Counted from the first letter of the stretch, positions 43,296 through 52,736 are shown. The stretch: 64,000 nucleotides of DNA from JARRQJ01 sp963810615 (GCA_963810615.1 CAWEOA010000002.1:1-64000), one strand, 5' to 3'. The notes: generated by a model not told the origin, from the sequence alone. Made by a program: numbers and translations.

Positions 43296-43331
43296 AGCGG
43301 CTCAGCGGTTCTTACACACTTTTCAGGCCCG

Positions 43332-43859
43332 TCATTCTGTTGAGGGTTTGCGTTTAGCGCGCGACTCGGGCAACAGCGGCATTTGTTGATTGGCGATTTC
43401 CGGCGGCGGCGAATTTTGCAGGCGCTCGATCTCTTCACGAAAGGCGTTCACATCCTGGAAACTGCGATACACGGAGGCGAAGCGCACATAGGCCACCTCG
43501 TCCAAGGCCCGCAACTCTTCCATCACCCACTCCCCCAACACCCGGGCACGCACTTCCCGTTCGCCGCTGGCGCGCAAACGGTGGATGAGACGGGTCATGC
43601 TCTCCTCGACACGCTCGATCGCCACCGGCCGCTTTTCCAGGGCGCGCAGCATACCGGCGCGCAGCTTGTTTTCGTCGAACGGTTCACGCCGTCCGTCACC
43701 CTTCACGATGGAAGGCAGGGCCAACGCCGCGGTCTCAAACGTGGTAAAGCGCTCGGCACACTCCGTACACTCGCGGCGACGCCGCACCGAATGTCCTTCA
43801 CTGGCAAGGCGAGAATCGATGACCTTGGTATCCTCAGCCCCGCAAAATGGACAGCGCAT
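43332..43859 (-). CDS. nrdR: Transcriptional repressor NrdR
   Basis: ATP/dATP-sensing repressor of ribonucleotide reductase genes. 175 residues. The N-terminal zinc ribbon MRCPFCGAEDT...CTECAERFTTFE is followed by an ATP-cone (IVKGDGRREPFDENKLRAG). The C-terminal tail is about 20 residues longer than E. coli NrdR. Between glyA and ribD, a frequent position. I did not find NrdR boxes in this window. Confidence 0.95.
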   Translation of the reverse strand: MRCPFCGAEDTKVIDSRLASEGHSVRRRRECTECAERFTTFETAALALPSIVKGDGRREPFDENKLRAGMLRALEKRPVAIERVEESMTRLIHRLRASGEREVRARVLGEWVMEELRALDEVAYVRFASVYRSFQDVNAFREEIERLQNSPPPEIANQQMPLLPESRAKRKPSTE

Positions 43860-43927
43860 GTTGGCTTTGACCCTGTGCCTTACCGCTAGCCCTCACTGTG
43901 GATCTCAGTAAAAGCGGCGGGGCTTGA

Positions 43928-45184
43928 TTATTGCTGATACACCGGCAAACGGAGGGTAACCTCCAGGACCTGGCTCCGCACCCGTTCGACGACCGCCGTA
44001 TCCGCGACGTGATCCAGGATATCGCAGATCCAGCCGGCCAATTCCCGTGATTCCGCCACCTTGAAACCGCGGGTGGTGATGGCCGGCGTACCGATGCGGA
44101 TGCCACTGGTAACGAAGGGCGAACGCGGATCGTTGGGGACAGCGTTCTTGTTGACGGTGATATGGGCCGCGCCCAGCGCCGCCTCCGCATCCTTGCCGGT
44201 AATGTCCTTGTCGATGAGGTCCACTAGGAACAAATGATTATCCGTACCGCCGGAGACTATCTTGTAACCGCGATCCATCATCACCTGGGCCATGGCCCGG
44301 GAATTCTCCAGCACCTGGGCTTGATAGTCCTTGAAATCCGGCTGCAAGGCCTCCTTGAAGGCCACCGCCTTGGCGGCGATGACGTGCATCAGCGGTCCGC
44401 CCTGACTACCGGGGAATACCATGGAATTGAGCTTCTTCTCCACCTCCGGATTGGAACGCGCCAGGATCATACCGCCGCGGGGACCGCGTAGGGTCTTATG
44501 GGTGGTAGTGGTGGTGATATCGGCGATCTGTACCGGACTGGGGTAGATACCCGCGGCGATTAGGCCCGCCACGTGGGCCATATCCACGAATAGATAAGCA
44601 CCGACTTCATCGGCAATGGCGCGGAAACGCGCCCAATCCACCACCCGCGAATAGGCACTGAAGCCGGCGACGATCATCTTGGGCCGATGTTCGCGGGCCA
44701 GCTGCTCGACTTGTGCATAGTCGATCTCGCCGGTAGCGATATCCAGGCCGTATTGAACGGCGTCGTACAATTTCCCAGAGAAATTCACCTTGGCCCCGTG
44801 GGTCAAATGCCCACCGTGGGCCAGGCTCATGCCCAGTATGGTGTCCCCCGGGTTGAGCAAGGCCATATACACGGCCGCATTGGCCTGAGATCCGGAATGG
44901 GGCTGGACGTTGGCATAGGCGGCGCCGAACAACTCCTTGGCGCGGTCTATGGCCAATTGCTCGGCGATGTCCACGAACTCGCAACCACCATAATAGCGCT
45001 TGCCGGGATAGCCTTCGGCATATTTATTAGTTAAAACAGACCCTTGTGCCTCCAAAACCCGGGGGCTCGCATAATTTTCCGAGGCTATGAGTTCAATATG
45101 TTGTTCTTGACGCTGGACCTCCTGAGTGATGGCAGTCCATAAGATGTCATCGAAGCCGGCAATCCGCATGTCTCGTGAATACAT
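43928..45184 (-). CDS. glyA: Serine hydroxymethyltransferase
   Basis: PLP enzyme interconverting serine and glycine with tetrahydrofolate. 418 residues. HIELIASENYASPRVLEAQG, TNKYAEGYPGKRYYGG and the PLP-lysine motif TTTTHKTLRGPRGG are present. First gene of the minus-strand run through nrdR and the rib genes. AGGTGA lies about seven bases before the ATG. Confidence 0.97.
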   Translation of the reverse strand: MYSRDMRIAGFDDILWTAITQEVQRQEQHIELIASENYASPRVLEAQGSVLTNKYAEGYPGKRYYGGCEFVDIAEQLAIDRAKELFGAAYANVQPHSGSQANAAVYMALLNPGDTILGMSLAHGGHLTHGAKVNFSGKLYDAVQYGLDIATGEIDYAQVEQLAREHRPKMIVAGFSAYSRVVDWARFRAIADEVGAYLFVDMAHVAGLIAAGIYPSPVQIADITTTTTHKTLRGPRGGMILARSNPEVEKKLNSMVFPGSQGGPLMHVIAAKAVAFKEALQPDFKDYQAQVLENSRAMAQVMMDRGYKIVSGGTDNHLFLVDLIDKDITGKDAEAALGAAHITVNKNAVPNDPRSPFVTSGIRIGTPAITTRGFKVAESRELAGWICDILDHVADTAVVERVRSQVLEVTLRLPVYQQ

Positions 45185-45670
45185 TATTCGTTCACCTGAT
45201 AAATAGTTAGCGCTGTCTGAAAAGGGTCAAAGCATACCCGATTTCCGCCCCGGATGCAGTACGCAAAACCGCTCGGCACCCGGGTCTCCAGGCACTTTTC
45301 CCGATACCTGGACTATCCTGCATTCAGATCCCGAGGATGCGATGTCAACAATTTCCATGATATAGTAAGCTCAGAATTGTCATCCGGTTAGAAGCGTGGA
45401 AGTAAGGCTGAAACAGCGCCAAACACAGTCTCCTTTTGCTCTTTAGGAATGCCGGTAAGACAAGGGTAATAGACAATGATGCTAACTCTCTGATATTCAG
45501 AGTTATGGTCTCGGGATCTATCAATCAATCCATTGTCGTTTGAATGAAACCCGAATCCCTGTGAAGCAGAGAGGTATCAGCTTTGCCCGATAAACGTAAA
45601 CCCGCCGGTAGTGCCTGATCAACGCATGCCCGGCACTAGCAACATGGACGTAATTTAGGAGACATAATCC
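45185..45670. promoter_or_regulatory. 486-base divergent region between glyA and the diguanylate cyclase gene
   Basis: No coding frame I believe. It contains a TTGACA hexamer reading toward glyA (within TGTTGACATCG on the minus strand, near 45350), a near-consensus TATAGT reading the other way near 45362, a perfect palindrome CTCTGA-TAT-TCAGAG at 45488-45502, and an inverted repeat TAGTGCC (45609-45615)/GGCACTA (45632-45638) just before the cyclase gene. No glycine or c-di-GMP riboswitch consensus was recognised. Confidence 0.5.
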
Positions 45671-47071
45671 ATGTTGGCCGAGGCAAGAGACCACATCGTA
45701 ATTCCAAGCGTCACTAGCAAGATATTGCGTCTGCTTGATTCCCTTAAGCGCAGCGAGGGCGGTGCATCGATATACAACTATATCGAGCAAGTCATCCGCG
45801 ATTCCGAGGCAAAATGCTATCAGGTAGAACATGCCTATGCAGGGGTCTTGACCCTGTTGCTGGACACCTTGGCGCAGCAGCTAGACGACGGTTCTCCGCT
45901 GCAGGTGCAGCTAAAATTGCTGGAACTGCGCTTGCTGCCGCCCTTATCCCCTGCGGATCTCAGAAATCTCCAAGACTTCTTGAACCTGCACAGTGATGGC
46001 TTCGGTCGTGGCTCCCAACAAGTCGACGATGTCATCGAACATGCCCTCTCGCCGTTGCTGTCCAGCTTCAAAATTCGGGAAACGGCACCGCGTACCAATA
46101 CGGTTGCCGAAGCGCCCAAGGCAGCCCCGCCCGAGACGCCGCCGATAGTCGAACCGGTAGTTGAAAAAGAAACCGTAGCCGCCGAGCCGGCGCCGCGGCC
46201 TGAAGATGGCCCGGACCGTCGCGTCGATCTCTCCTATCGCCGTCACTTGGACGAAAAGCGTCAAGGCATACAGCGCATTCAACATGCCCTGGCACAACAG
46301 GTCACCGCGTCCATCAAACTCTCTCAAGATTTCGGCGCCCTGCTGGACCGCCAACACCAGACCTTGCATCAATCCGACTCAGCACAAGACTTCGAGTCCG
46401 CCAGAGAACATTTGAGGCAAGAAACGGAAAAGCTGTTGGATGGTCACCGCAAGTTATCGGCCAAGCTCGACGAAACCCATAACTACCTGCGGGTGATCGA
46501 GACGGACAGCCAACAGTTGAGCGATGAATTGACGCGCATCCACCTGCTCAGTCTCACCGACGACCTCACAGGCCTGCCTAATCGCCGCGCCTTCATGCGA
46601 CGCCTGCAAGATGAAGTGGGCCGCGTGCAGCGCTACGGCAACCCTTTAACGCTGGCTCTGATCGATCTGGATGGGTTCAAGGCCGTCAACGACAAATTCG
46701 GCCACGCCGCCGGCGATGAAGTGCTACGGGTATTCTCCGGCGAGATTCTGTCGATATTCCGCCACCACGACTTGGTGGCCCGCTATGGTGGGGAGGAATT
46801 TGCGGTACTGCTGCCCAATACCCATATCGAAGGAGCGCTGCGCGCACTGCGCAAGGTGCAGAAACGCGCGGAAGAAACCAGCTTCCAACAAGGAGGATCA
46901 ACACTGCCGCTGCCCTCCTTCTCGGCGGGACTCAGCCTCTACCGCCCCGGGGAAACCCCGGAGAACTTCATTCAGCGCGCGGATCACGCCATGTACCGTG
47001 CAAAGCGTCTGGGTCGCAACCGCATAGAATCGGATCAAGCGGAAAATACCAATCCGACTTCCATTGCCTAG
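45671..47071 (+). CDS. Diguanylate cyclase (GGDEF) with helical N-terminal domain
   Basis: 466 residues, cytoplasmic. An unrecognised helical N-terminal region (1-130), a Pro/Glu-rich linker (about 140-180), a long coiled coil (about 190-295) and a GGDEF domain (about 300-455). The active site is RYGGEEFAVLLP near 373, an active GGEEF, with an RxxD inhibitory site (RHHD) five residues before it. The signal sensed by the N-terminal part is unknown. TTAGGAG precedes the ATG. Confidence 0.92.
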   Translation: MLAEARDHIVIPSVTSKILRLLDSLKRSEGGASIYNYIEQVIRDSEAKCYQVEHAYAGVLTLLLDTLAQQLDDGSPLQVQLKLLELRLLPPLSPADLRNLQDFLNLHSDGFGRGSQQVDDVIEHALSPLLSSFKIRETAPRTNTVAEAPKAAPPETPPIVEPVVEKETVAAEPAPRPEDGPDRRVDLSYRRHLDEKRQGIQRIQHALAQQVTASIKLSQDFGALLDRQHQTLHQSDSAQDFESAREHLRQETEKLLDGHRKLSAKLDETHNYLRVIETDSQQLSDELTRIHLLSLTDDLTGLPNRRAFMRRLQDEVGRVQRYGNPLTLALIDLDGFKAVNDKFGHAAGDEVLRVFSGEILSIFRHHDLVARYGGEEFAVLLPNTHIEGALRALRKVQKRAEETSFQQGGSTLPLPSFSAGLSLYRPGETPENFIQRADHAMYRAKRLGRNRIESDQAENTNPTSIA

Positions 47072-47173
47072 CAAAGCTCCGTACTGCAGGAGCAGGTGTG
47101 ATTGGTTGATAATGCCGGGTGGCGGGGGAATAATGCAGTGACGCGCTTGTAAGATTGTTCGGCGCTGCGTAGC

Positions 47174-47192
47174 CCGCCGCTTTTAGCGGCGG
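47174..47192. terminator. GC-rich hairpin between diguanylate cyclase gene and secF
   Basis: CCGCCGC (47174-47180) pairs with GCGGCGG (47186-47192) around TTTTA, between convergent genes. No T-tract follows on either strand, so intrinsic termination is uncertain. Confidence 0.35.
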
Positions 47193-47200
47193 CACCTTAC

Positions 47201-48145
47201 TCAGGGGCGGGCATCCAGATCCGCACCTTCCTTTTTCACCGGCATCAGGTCGGCCTTGCTCACCCCCAACCACAGGGCGATGGCGCTGGCCACATAGATG
47301 GAAGAAAACGTACCGATGACAATACCCGCCACCAAGGCGATGGAGAAATTACGGATCAAGCCTCCACCGAAAAATAACAGGGCGAGCACCGCCAGCAAGG
47401 TCACCAAGGAAGTGATGGTGGTACGGGACAAGGTTTGATTGATGGCCGCATTCATGGCGATTGCCGGTTCGACCTTGCGCATCTTGCGAAAATTTTCGCG
47501 GATACGATCGAACACCACCACCGTATCGTTCACCGAATAACCTATCACCGCCAACACCGCTGCCAATACGGTGAGATCGAATTCCAGGCCGGTAACGGAA
47601 AATAAACCCACGGTGATGATGACGTCGTGAAGTGTCGCGACAATGGCCCCCAAGGCAAACCGCCATTCAAACCGGATCATCACATAGATGAAGATACCCA
47701 GCAGTGCTACCAGGATCGCCAATCCGCCGTCGGTGGCCAGTTCGTCTCCCACCTGCGGCCCGACGAATTCAACACGACGCTGCTCCACATCGTTGCCGCT
47801 GCTATCTTGACGCAGGGCAGCCAATATTCGGGTACTCACGTCGGCACTCTTTCCGTTTTTCCCCGGCGGGACCCTAATCAACACATCATGAGCCGTTCCG
47901 AAATACTGTACGACAACCTTGTCGAACCCGGTCTTTTCCAAAGCAGAGCGCACCGAATCGAGTTCCACCGGCTGCTGATATTGCACCTCGACCACGATAC
48001 CACCGGTAAAATCGATTCCGAAATTAAAGCCGCGGACCGCGAAGGAAACAATTGATACCACCGCCAGAGTCAGGGATAACACCATCGCCACCCGGCGCTT
48101 ACCCATGAAATCCCAGTTGACATTCACCAGAGAAAATCCAGCCAT
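47201..48145 (-). CDS. secF: Protein translocase subunit SecF
   Basis: Inner-membrane partner of SecD that uses the proton-motive force to help Sec export. 314 residues, six TM segments and one periplasmic loop. GKRRVAMVLSLTLAVVSI is TM1, FNFGIDFTGGIVVEV marks P1, and VIGYSVNDTVVVFDRIREN and the C-terminal TM region are conserved. The start at 48145 follows the family N-terminus. Ten bases after secD. Confidence 0.95.
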   Translation of the reverse strand: MAGFSLVNVNWDFMGKRRVAMVLSLTLAVVSIVSFAVRGFNFGIDFTGGIVVEVQYQQPVELDSVRSALEKTGFDKVVVQYFGTAHDVLIRVPPGKNGKSADVSTRILAALRQDSSGNDVEQRRVEFVGPQVGDELATDGGLAILVALLGIFIYVMIRFEWRFALGAIVATLHDVIITVGLFSVTGLEFDLTVLAAVLAVIGYSVNDTVVVFDRIRENFRKMRKVEPAIAMNAAINQTLSRTTITSLVTLLAVLALLFFGGGLIRNFSIALVAGIVIGTFSSIYVASAIALWLGVSKADLMPVKKEGADLDARP

Positions 48146-48155
48146 CACAGCACCC

Positions 48156-49373
48156 TCATACCGCCAGCTTGTCGATACGACGCCGACCGCCGTATACCAG
48201 ATAGACCAGAGCACGCGTACCCATCAATGCGGTAAACATGGACGTCAGGATACCGATACACAGCACCACCGCGAATCCCTTCACCGGACCGCTGCCCAGC
48301 ACAAACAACATCAGACCGGCGATCAGGGTAGTGATGTTGGAGTCGGCGATGGTCCCCAAGGCGCGTTCATAGCCGGCCTCGATGCTGGCAAACGGCGAAT
48401 TGCCGCTGCGCAACTCCTCGCGGATACGTTCATCGATCAGCACGTTGGCATCGACCGCCATACCCACGGTCAGCACAATACCCGCGATGCCGGGCAGGGT
48501 CAGAGTCGCCTGCAATAAGGACAGGACGGCTATGATCAACACCAGGTTCACCAACTGCGCCGCACTGGCGAAAAGTCCGAACACTTTATAGCGCCCCGTC
48601 ATGAACACCATCACCAATACAAAGCCGATCACGCAGGACATGAAGCCTCGGTCGATATTCTCCTGACCCAGGCTCGGCCCCACAGTACGTTCTTCGATAA
48701 TATCCACCGGAGCGGCAAGTGCGCCGGCGCGCAGCAGTAGCGCCAGGTCCCGCGCCTCTTCGCTACTGTCCAGGCCGGTAATCTGGAAGCGTTTGCTGAA
48801 CGTCCCGCGAATGGTGGCGCGATTGATCACTTCTTCTACCCGCTTCTTGGTCTTTACCACCTTGCCGTCAACGTAGCGGGTTTCGGTCTTGTTTTCGATA
48901 AACACCACGGCCATGAGCTTGCCCACATTCTCCGTAGTGGTCTTCAACATAGCCCGCGCGCCCTTACCGTCCAGGGTGATGGATACATCGGGACTGCCGT
49001 CGCGCGAGTCGAAACCGGCTTGGGCATCGGTGATGGAATCGCCGGTAATGATGATACGCTTATGCAACAACACCGGCTCGCCTTTGCGGGTGCGGTACAA
49101 ACGGGCACCGATAGGGACATGCCCTGTCGCCGCTTCCGCCGCATTGTGCTCCTCATCCACCATGTGAAACTCCAAGGTGGCGGTGGCGCCGAGGATCTCC
49201 TTAGCGCGGGCGGTATCCTGCACGCCCGGCAATTCCACCACGATGCGATTGTCACCCTGTTGCTGAATCACCGGTTCGGCCACGCCCAGTTCGTTGACGC
49301 GATTGCGCAAGGTAGTAATGTTTTGCTCGACGGCAAACTTACGGGTCTCGCGTTGCTGCTGTTGGTTTACCAC
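48156..49373 (-). CDS. secD: SecD, C-terminal part (out of frame with the N-terminal part)
   Basis: 405 codons covering the P1 head, P4 region and TM2-TM6 of SecD: NITTLRNRVNELGVAEPVI, VVELPGVQDTARAKEILGAT, GPSLGQENIDRGF and AVDANVLIDERIREEL. The frame opens with a GTG at 49373 but lacks a clear ribosome site. It continues the sequence of the N-terminal part exactly where the other frame departs from the family, so the two together form one full-length SecD of about 617 residues with one extra base (or two missing) near 49370-49392. Confidence 0.9.
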   Translation of the reverse strand: MVNQQQQRETRKFAVEQNITTLRNRVNELGVAEPVIQQQGDNRIVVELPGVQDTARAKEILGATATLEFHMVDEEHNAAEAATGHVPIGARLYRTRKGEPVLLHKRIIITGDSITDAQAGFDSRDGSPDVSITLDGKGARAMLKTTTENVGKLMAVVFIENKTETRYVDGKVVKTKKRVEEVINRATIRGTFSKRFQITGLDSSEEARDLALLLRAGALAAPVDIIEERTVGPSLGQENIDRGFMSCVIGFVLVMVFMTGRYKVFGLFASAAQLVNLVLIIAVLSLLQATLTLPGIAGIVLTVGMAVDANVLIDERIREELRSGNSPFASIEAGYERALGTIADSNITTLIAGLMLFVLGSGPVKGFAVVLCIGILTSMFTALMGTRALVYLVYGGRRRIDKLAV

Positions 49374-50016
49374 CGCCTATCAAATCGGAATTCCCCGCCT
49401 CGTCCTTATCGGTCAGGACAAGCTCGGGAAATTGCTTGCCAAGCACTTCCCGGGCGGCATCGCGTTCCTCGGCGGTCTTGAACTTCAACTCCACGCCGCC
49501 GCCTTGCCGGGCAATATCCGTGTAGTGGATCTTGGCGGTGCGCAGACCGGTACGCATATCCTCCACATAACGTTCCGCCGCCTGCTGCACAACGGCGTCC
49601 ATGTCCACTTCCATCAGAAAGTGCACCCCGCCGCGCAGATCAAGCCCCAGGTACATGGGTTTGGCACCGATGGCGCGCAACCACGCCGGGGTCGTCGGGG
49701 CCAGATTGAGCGCCACCACATAGTCATCGCCCAGTTCGCGTTGCACGGCGTCCTGAGCCTTGAGCTGAGTCTCGGGGTCCGCAAAGCGCACCAGCAAATT
49801 TCCGGCGCCCAGCTGTACGGCGCGGGAAGTCAAATGCGCCTTACTCAAGGCCAGCTTCACCCGGTCTTCCACCGCCGCATCGACCTTGGCCCCGCGTGCC
49901 GGAGAAATTTGCAAGGCCGGGTCTTCGCCATAGAGATTGGGCAGGGCATAGATCACGCCCACCAACAACACCAGGGCGATGAGGACATATTTCCAAATAG
50001 GGTAACGATTCATCAT
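49339..50016 (-). CDS. secD: SecD, N-terminal part (frame ends early)
   Basis: 225 codons: TM1 (WKYVLIALVLLVGVIYALP), LYGEDPALQISPARGA and the conserved MYLGLDLRGGVHFLMEVD. It leaves the family sequence at about residue 214 (SDLIGG), and reads nine or so unrelated residues to a stop at 49339, overlapping the C-terminal frame by 35 bases. SecD is normally a single chain and close to essential, so a sequencing error, a recoding event or a real split are the options. Confidence 0.9.
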   Translation of the reverse strand: MMNRYPIWKYVLIALVLLVGVIYALPNLYGEDPALQISPARGAKVDAAVEDRVKLALSKAHLTSRAVQLGAGNLLVRFADPETQLKAQDAVQRELGDDYVVALNLAPTTPAWLRAIGAKPMYLGLDLRGGVHFLMEVDMDAVVQQAAERYVEDMRTGLRTAKIHYTDIARQGGGVELKFKTAEERDAAREVLGKQFPELVLTDKDEAGNSDLIGGGKPTAATRDP

Positions 50017-50058
50017 GGGATATATATTCCGGATGCAGGACTCAGCGGCTAAGCGACG

Positions 50059-50388
50059 TTAGCTCTTGGCGGTTCCCTTCGGCACCAGCGAGGTAACGGC
50101 GGTCTTTTGCACCTTGACCCGCACCCCTTCAGCGATCTCGACGGTAATGAAACTCTCCTCCACGTCAACGATCTTGCCCAGTAAACCGCCGCTGGTCACC
50201 ACTTCGTCGTTCTTAGACAAGGTCTCGACCATCTTGCGATGCTCCTTGGCGCGCTTCATTTGCGGACGGATCAACAGGAAATAAAACAAGATGAAGATGA
50301 CGATGAGCGGTAAAAAACCCATCAGACCGGCATCCTGGGGCGCTGCGGGCGCGGCCTCCGCCCAGGCATCGGAAATCAACAGACTCAT
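50059..50388 (-). CDS. yajC: Sec translocon accessory protein YajC
   Basis: Small single-pass inner-membrane protein of the SecDF-YajC complex. 109 residues: a short N-terminal stretch, a TM helix (FLPLIVIFILFYFLLIRP), then a basic cytoplasmic domain with NDEVVTSGGLLGKIVDVEE. The start at 50388 matches the family. Between tgt and secD as usual. Confidence 0.95.
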   Translation of the reverse strand: MSLLISDAWAEAAPAAPQDAGLMGFLPLIVIFILFYFLLIRPQMKRAKEHRKMVETLSKNDEVVTSGGLLGKIVDVEESFITVEIAEGVRVKVQKTAVTSLVPKGTAKS

Positions 50389-50459
50389 GGCAAACCCTTT
50401 TATCTTCTTCGGTATCTTGGACTTGACCCCCACTCCCCGGGGACCGCGAAAGGTCGCTA

Positions 50460-51575
50460 TTATGACACAGCCGGCCCGCTTTGCACGCGCCGCTCATAAA
50501 AATCCCGCACATAGGCCTCCAGGCCCCCTGCGGCTATTGCCTCACGCAGTTCCCGCATCAGGGTCTGGTAATAAAAGAGGTTATGAATAGTATTGAGGCG
50601 CGCGCCCAAGATCTCATTGCATTGATCAAGGTGGCGTAGATAGGACCGGCTGAAATGACGGCAGGTATAACAGGCGCAGCCTTCATCCAAAGGACGGAGG
50701 TCGTCGCGATAGCGGGCATTGCGGATGCGTATTTCTCCTCCTCTCACGAACAAATGGCCGTTGCGGGCATTGCGGGTGGGTAGGACGCAATCAAACATAT
50801 CGATGCCGCGCCGCACCGCCTCAACGATATCTTCCGGCGTCCCCACCCCCATGAGGTAACGGGGATTGTCCACCGGCATGCTCGGGGCAATGTGATCCAG
50901 GACGCGGCGCATATCCTCCTTCGGTTCTCCCACTGACAAACCGCCCAAGGCATAGCCGTCGAAACCGATCTCCATCAAGCCGGCCAGGGAGGCATCCCGC
51001 AGGGACTCATACATCCCTCCCTGCACGATCCCGAACAGCGCCGCCGGATTATCGCCATGGGCATCGCGGCTGCGCCGCGCCCAGCGCAGCGATAATTCCA
51101 TGGACGTACGGGCTTGGCTCTCATCGGCGGGATACGGCGTGCATTCGTCGAAGATCATCACGATATCCGAGCCCAGGGCCCGTTGCACCGCCATGGATTC
51201 CTCGGGACCGAGAAACACCGGGTCACCGTTGACCGGCGAGCGAAATGACACTCCGCGCTCCTCCAGCTTGCGCAATTCGCCGAGACTGAACACCTGAAAA
51301 CCGCCCGAGTCGGTAAGGATGGGGCCTTGCCAATGCATGAAATCATGGAGGTCGCCATGAGCGCGGATGATGTCCGTCCCTGGACGCAGCATCAAATGGA
51401 AGGTGTTGCCGAGAATGATTTCCGCCCCCAGTTCACGCAGCTCCTCCGGGGTCATGGCCTTAACTGTCCCGTAAGTCCCCACCGGCATGAAGGCGGGGGT
51501 CTCCACGCTACCGCGGCTGAAACTCATGCGTCCGCGCCGCGCAGCGCCGTCATTGGCCATCAATTCAAAATGCAT
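50460..51575 (-). CDS. tgt: tRNA-guanine transglycosylase
   Basis: Exchanges guanine-34 for preQ1 in tRNAs with GUN anticodons. 371 residues (375 in E. coli). VETPAFMPVGTYGTVKAM, TDSGGFQVFSL with the catalytic Asp, GVGTPEDIVEAV, and the zinc site CACYTCRHFSRSYLRHL. The start at 51575 (MHFELMANDG) aligns with E. coli; the upstream in-frame extension is ignored. Next to queA, which acts on its product. Confidence 0.96.
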   Translation of the reverse strand: MHFELMANDGAARRGRMSFSRGSVETPAFMPVGTYGTVKAMTPEELRELGAEIILGNTFHLMLRPGTDIIRAHGDLHDFMHWQGPILTDSGGFQVFSLGELRKLEERGVSFRSPVNGDPVFLGPEESMAVQRALGSDIVMIFDECTPYPADESQARTSMELSLRWARRSRDAHGDNPAALFGIVQGGMYESLRDASLAGLMEIGFDGYALGGLSVGEPKEDMRRVLDHIAPSMPVDNPRYLMGVGTPEDIVEAVRRGIDMFDCVLPTRNARNGHLFVRGGEIRIRNARYRDDLRPLDEGCACYTCRHFSRSYLRHLDQCNEILGARLNTIHNLFYYQTLMRELREAIAAGGLEAYVRDFYERRVQSGPAVS

Positions 51576-51598
51576 CACTGACCCTATTTCTTCCTTCA

Positions 51599-52636
51599 TC
51601 ACACATCGTCACAGGCTCTAGTAACAAACATCGCATCGCCATAGCTGAAAAACCGATAACGCTGCGCCGCCGCATGACGGTAAGCAGCCATTATCCGCTG
51701 ATAACCGCCGAAGGCGCATACCAACATCAGCAGCGTGGACTCCGGCAGGTGAAAATTAGTCACCATGGCATCCACCGTCTCGAAACGGTAACCGGGATAG
51801 ATAAACAGCCGCGTATCGCCGTGAAAGGGTCGCAGTTCCCCGTCCTGCGAAGCACTCTCCAGACTACGCACCACCGTAGTACCGACCGCCACGACCCGTC
51901 CGCCCCGCGCCTTGGCGGCGCGCACCTGCTCGCATAATTGTTCGCTGACGGACACAGACTCCGAATGCATGCGATGCTCACGCAAGTCATCCACCCTCAG
52001 CGGTTGAAAGGTGCCCGCCCCCACATGCAGGGTGACAAACCCCAGTTCCACCTCCCGCCTGCGGATGTCCTCCAATAAAGGCTCGTCAAAATGCAAACCG
52101 GCGGTGGGTGCCGCCACCGCCCCCGGACGACGGGCAAACACGGTTTGGTAGCGACGGCGGTCTTCCTCACCGTCGGGACGGCTAATATAGGGCGGCAATG
52201 GAATATGTCCATATTGCTCTAGAAGCACCGTTACGGACCGCGGGTCGTGAAACTCCACTTCGTATAATTCGCCCTGCCGCGCCGAAACCTCCGCGTCGAA
52301 TGCCCCCGCCATACGCAATCTTGCCCCGGGCTTGGGCGATTTACTGGCTCGTATATGGACCAAGGCGCGGCGTTCGTCCAACACCCGTTCCACCAGCATT
52401 TCCAGCTTGCCGCCGCTCGCCTTTATCCCGAACAATCGTGCCGGAATTACGCGGGTATCGTTAAAGACCAACAGATCCCCGGGCCGCAATTTTTCAGGAA
52501 GCTGCGCAATCAGTCCGTCATCCAGGACGCCAGTGATACCATCCACACTCAGCAAACGGCTATGGCTGCGCTCCGGCAAAGGACGTTGCGCAATCAGATC
52601 CTCGGGGAGTTCGAAATAAAAGTCATTGCGCCGCAT
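51599..52636 (-). CDS. queA: S-adenosylmethionine:tRNA ribosyltransferase-isomerase
   Basis: Adds the epoxycyclopentanediol precursor to preQ1-tRNA to form epoxyqueuosine. 345 residues. FELPEDLIAQRPLPERSHSR at the N-terminus, GDLLVFNDTRVIPARL, PTAGLHFDEPLL and VTNFHLPESTLLMLVCAFGG are family motifs. First gene of queA-tgt-yajC-secD-secF. Confidence 0.97.
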   Translation of the reverse strand: MRRNDFYFELPEDLIAQRPLPERSHSRLLSVDGITGVLDDGLIAQLPEKLRPGDLLVFNDTRVIPARLFGIKASGGKLEMLVERVLDERRALVHIRASKSPKPGARLRMAGAFDAEVSARQGELYEVEFHDPRSVTVLLEQYGHIPLPPYISRPDGEEDRRRYQTVFARRPGAVAAPTAGLHFDEPLLEDIRRREVELGFVTLHVGAGTFQPLRVDDLREHRMHSESVSVSEQLCEQVRAAKARGGRVVAVGTTVVRSLESASQDGELRPFHGDTRLFIYPGYRFETVDAMVTNFHLPESTLLMLVCAFGGYQRIMAAYRHAAAQRYRFFSYGDAMFVTRACDDV

Positions 52637-52696
52637 GGGGCGCGAATAGTACCAATTTCCCCCGCCGCTTGCGAGCCGGCCGCCAGAATATTTAGC

Positions 52697-52724
52697 TTGC
52701 CCAAGTCCCAGAAATTCTTATACT
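52697..52724 (+). promoter_or_regulatory. Promoter of tRNA-Leu
   Basis: TTGCCC (52697-52702) and TATACT (52719-52724) are separated by 16 bases and end 12 bases before the tRNA 5' end, fitting a sigma-70 promoter. Confidence 0.6.
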
Positions 52725-52736
52725 AGTCGCCCTGGC

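Noticed and set aside
41342..43331. FMN riboswitch in the riboflavin run
   Set aside because: All gaps between the rib genes are about 100 bases or less and lack the RFN consensus; none was seen upstream of glyA either.
45185..45670. Glycine or GEMM c-di-GMP riboswitch before glyA or the cyclase
   Set aside because: Neither consensus core was found on either strand.
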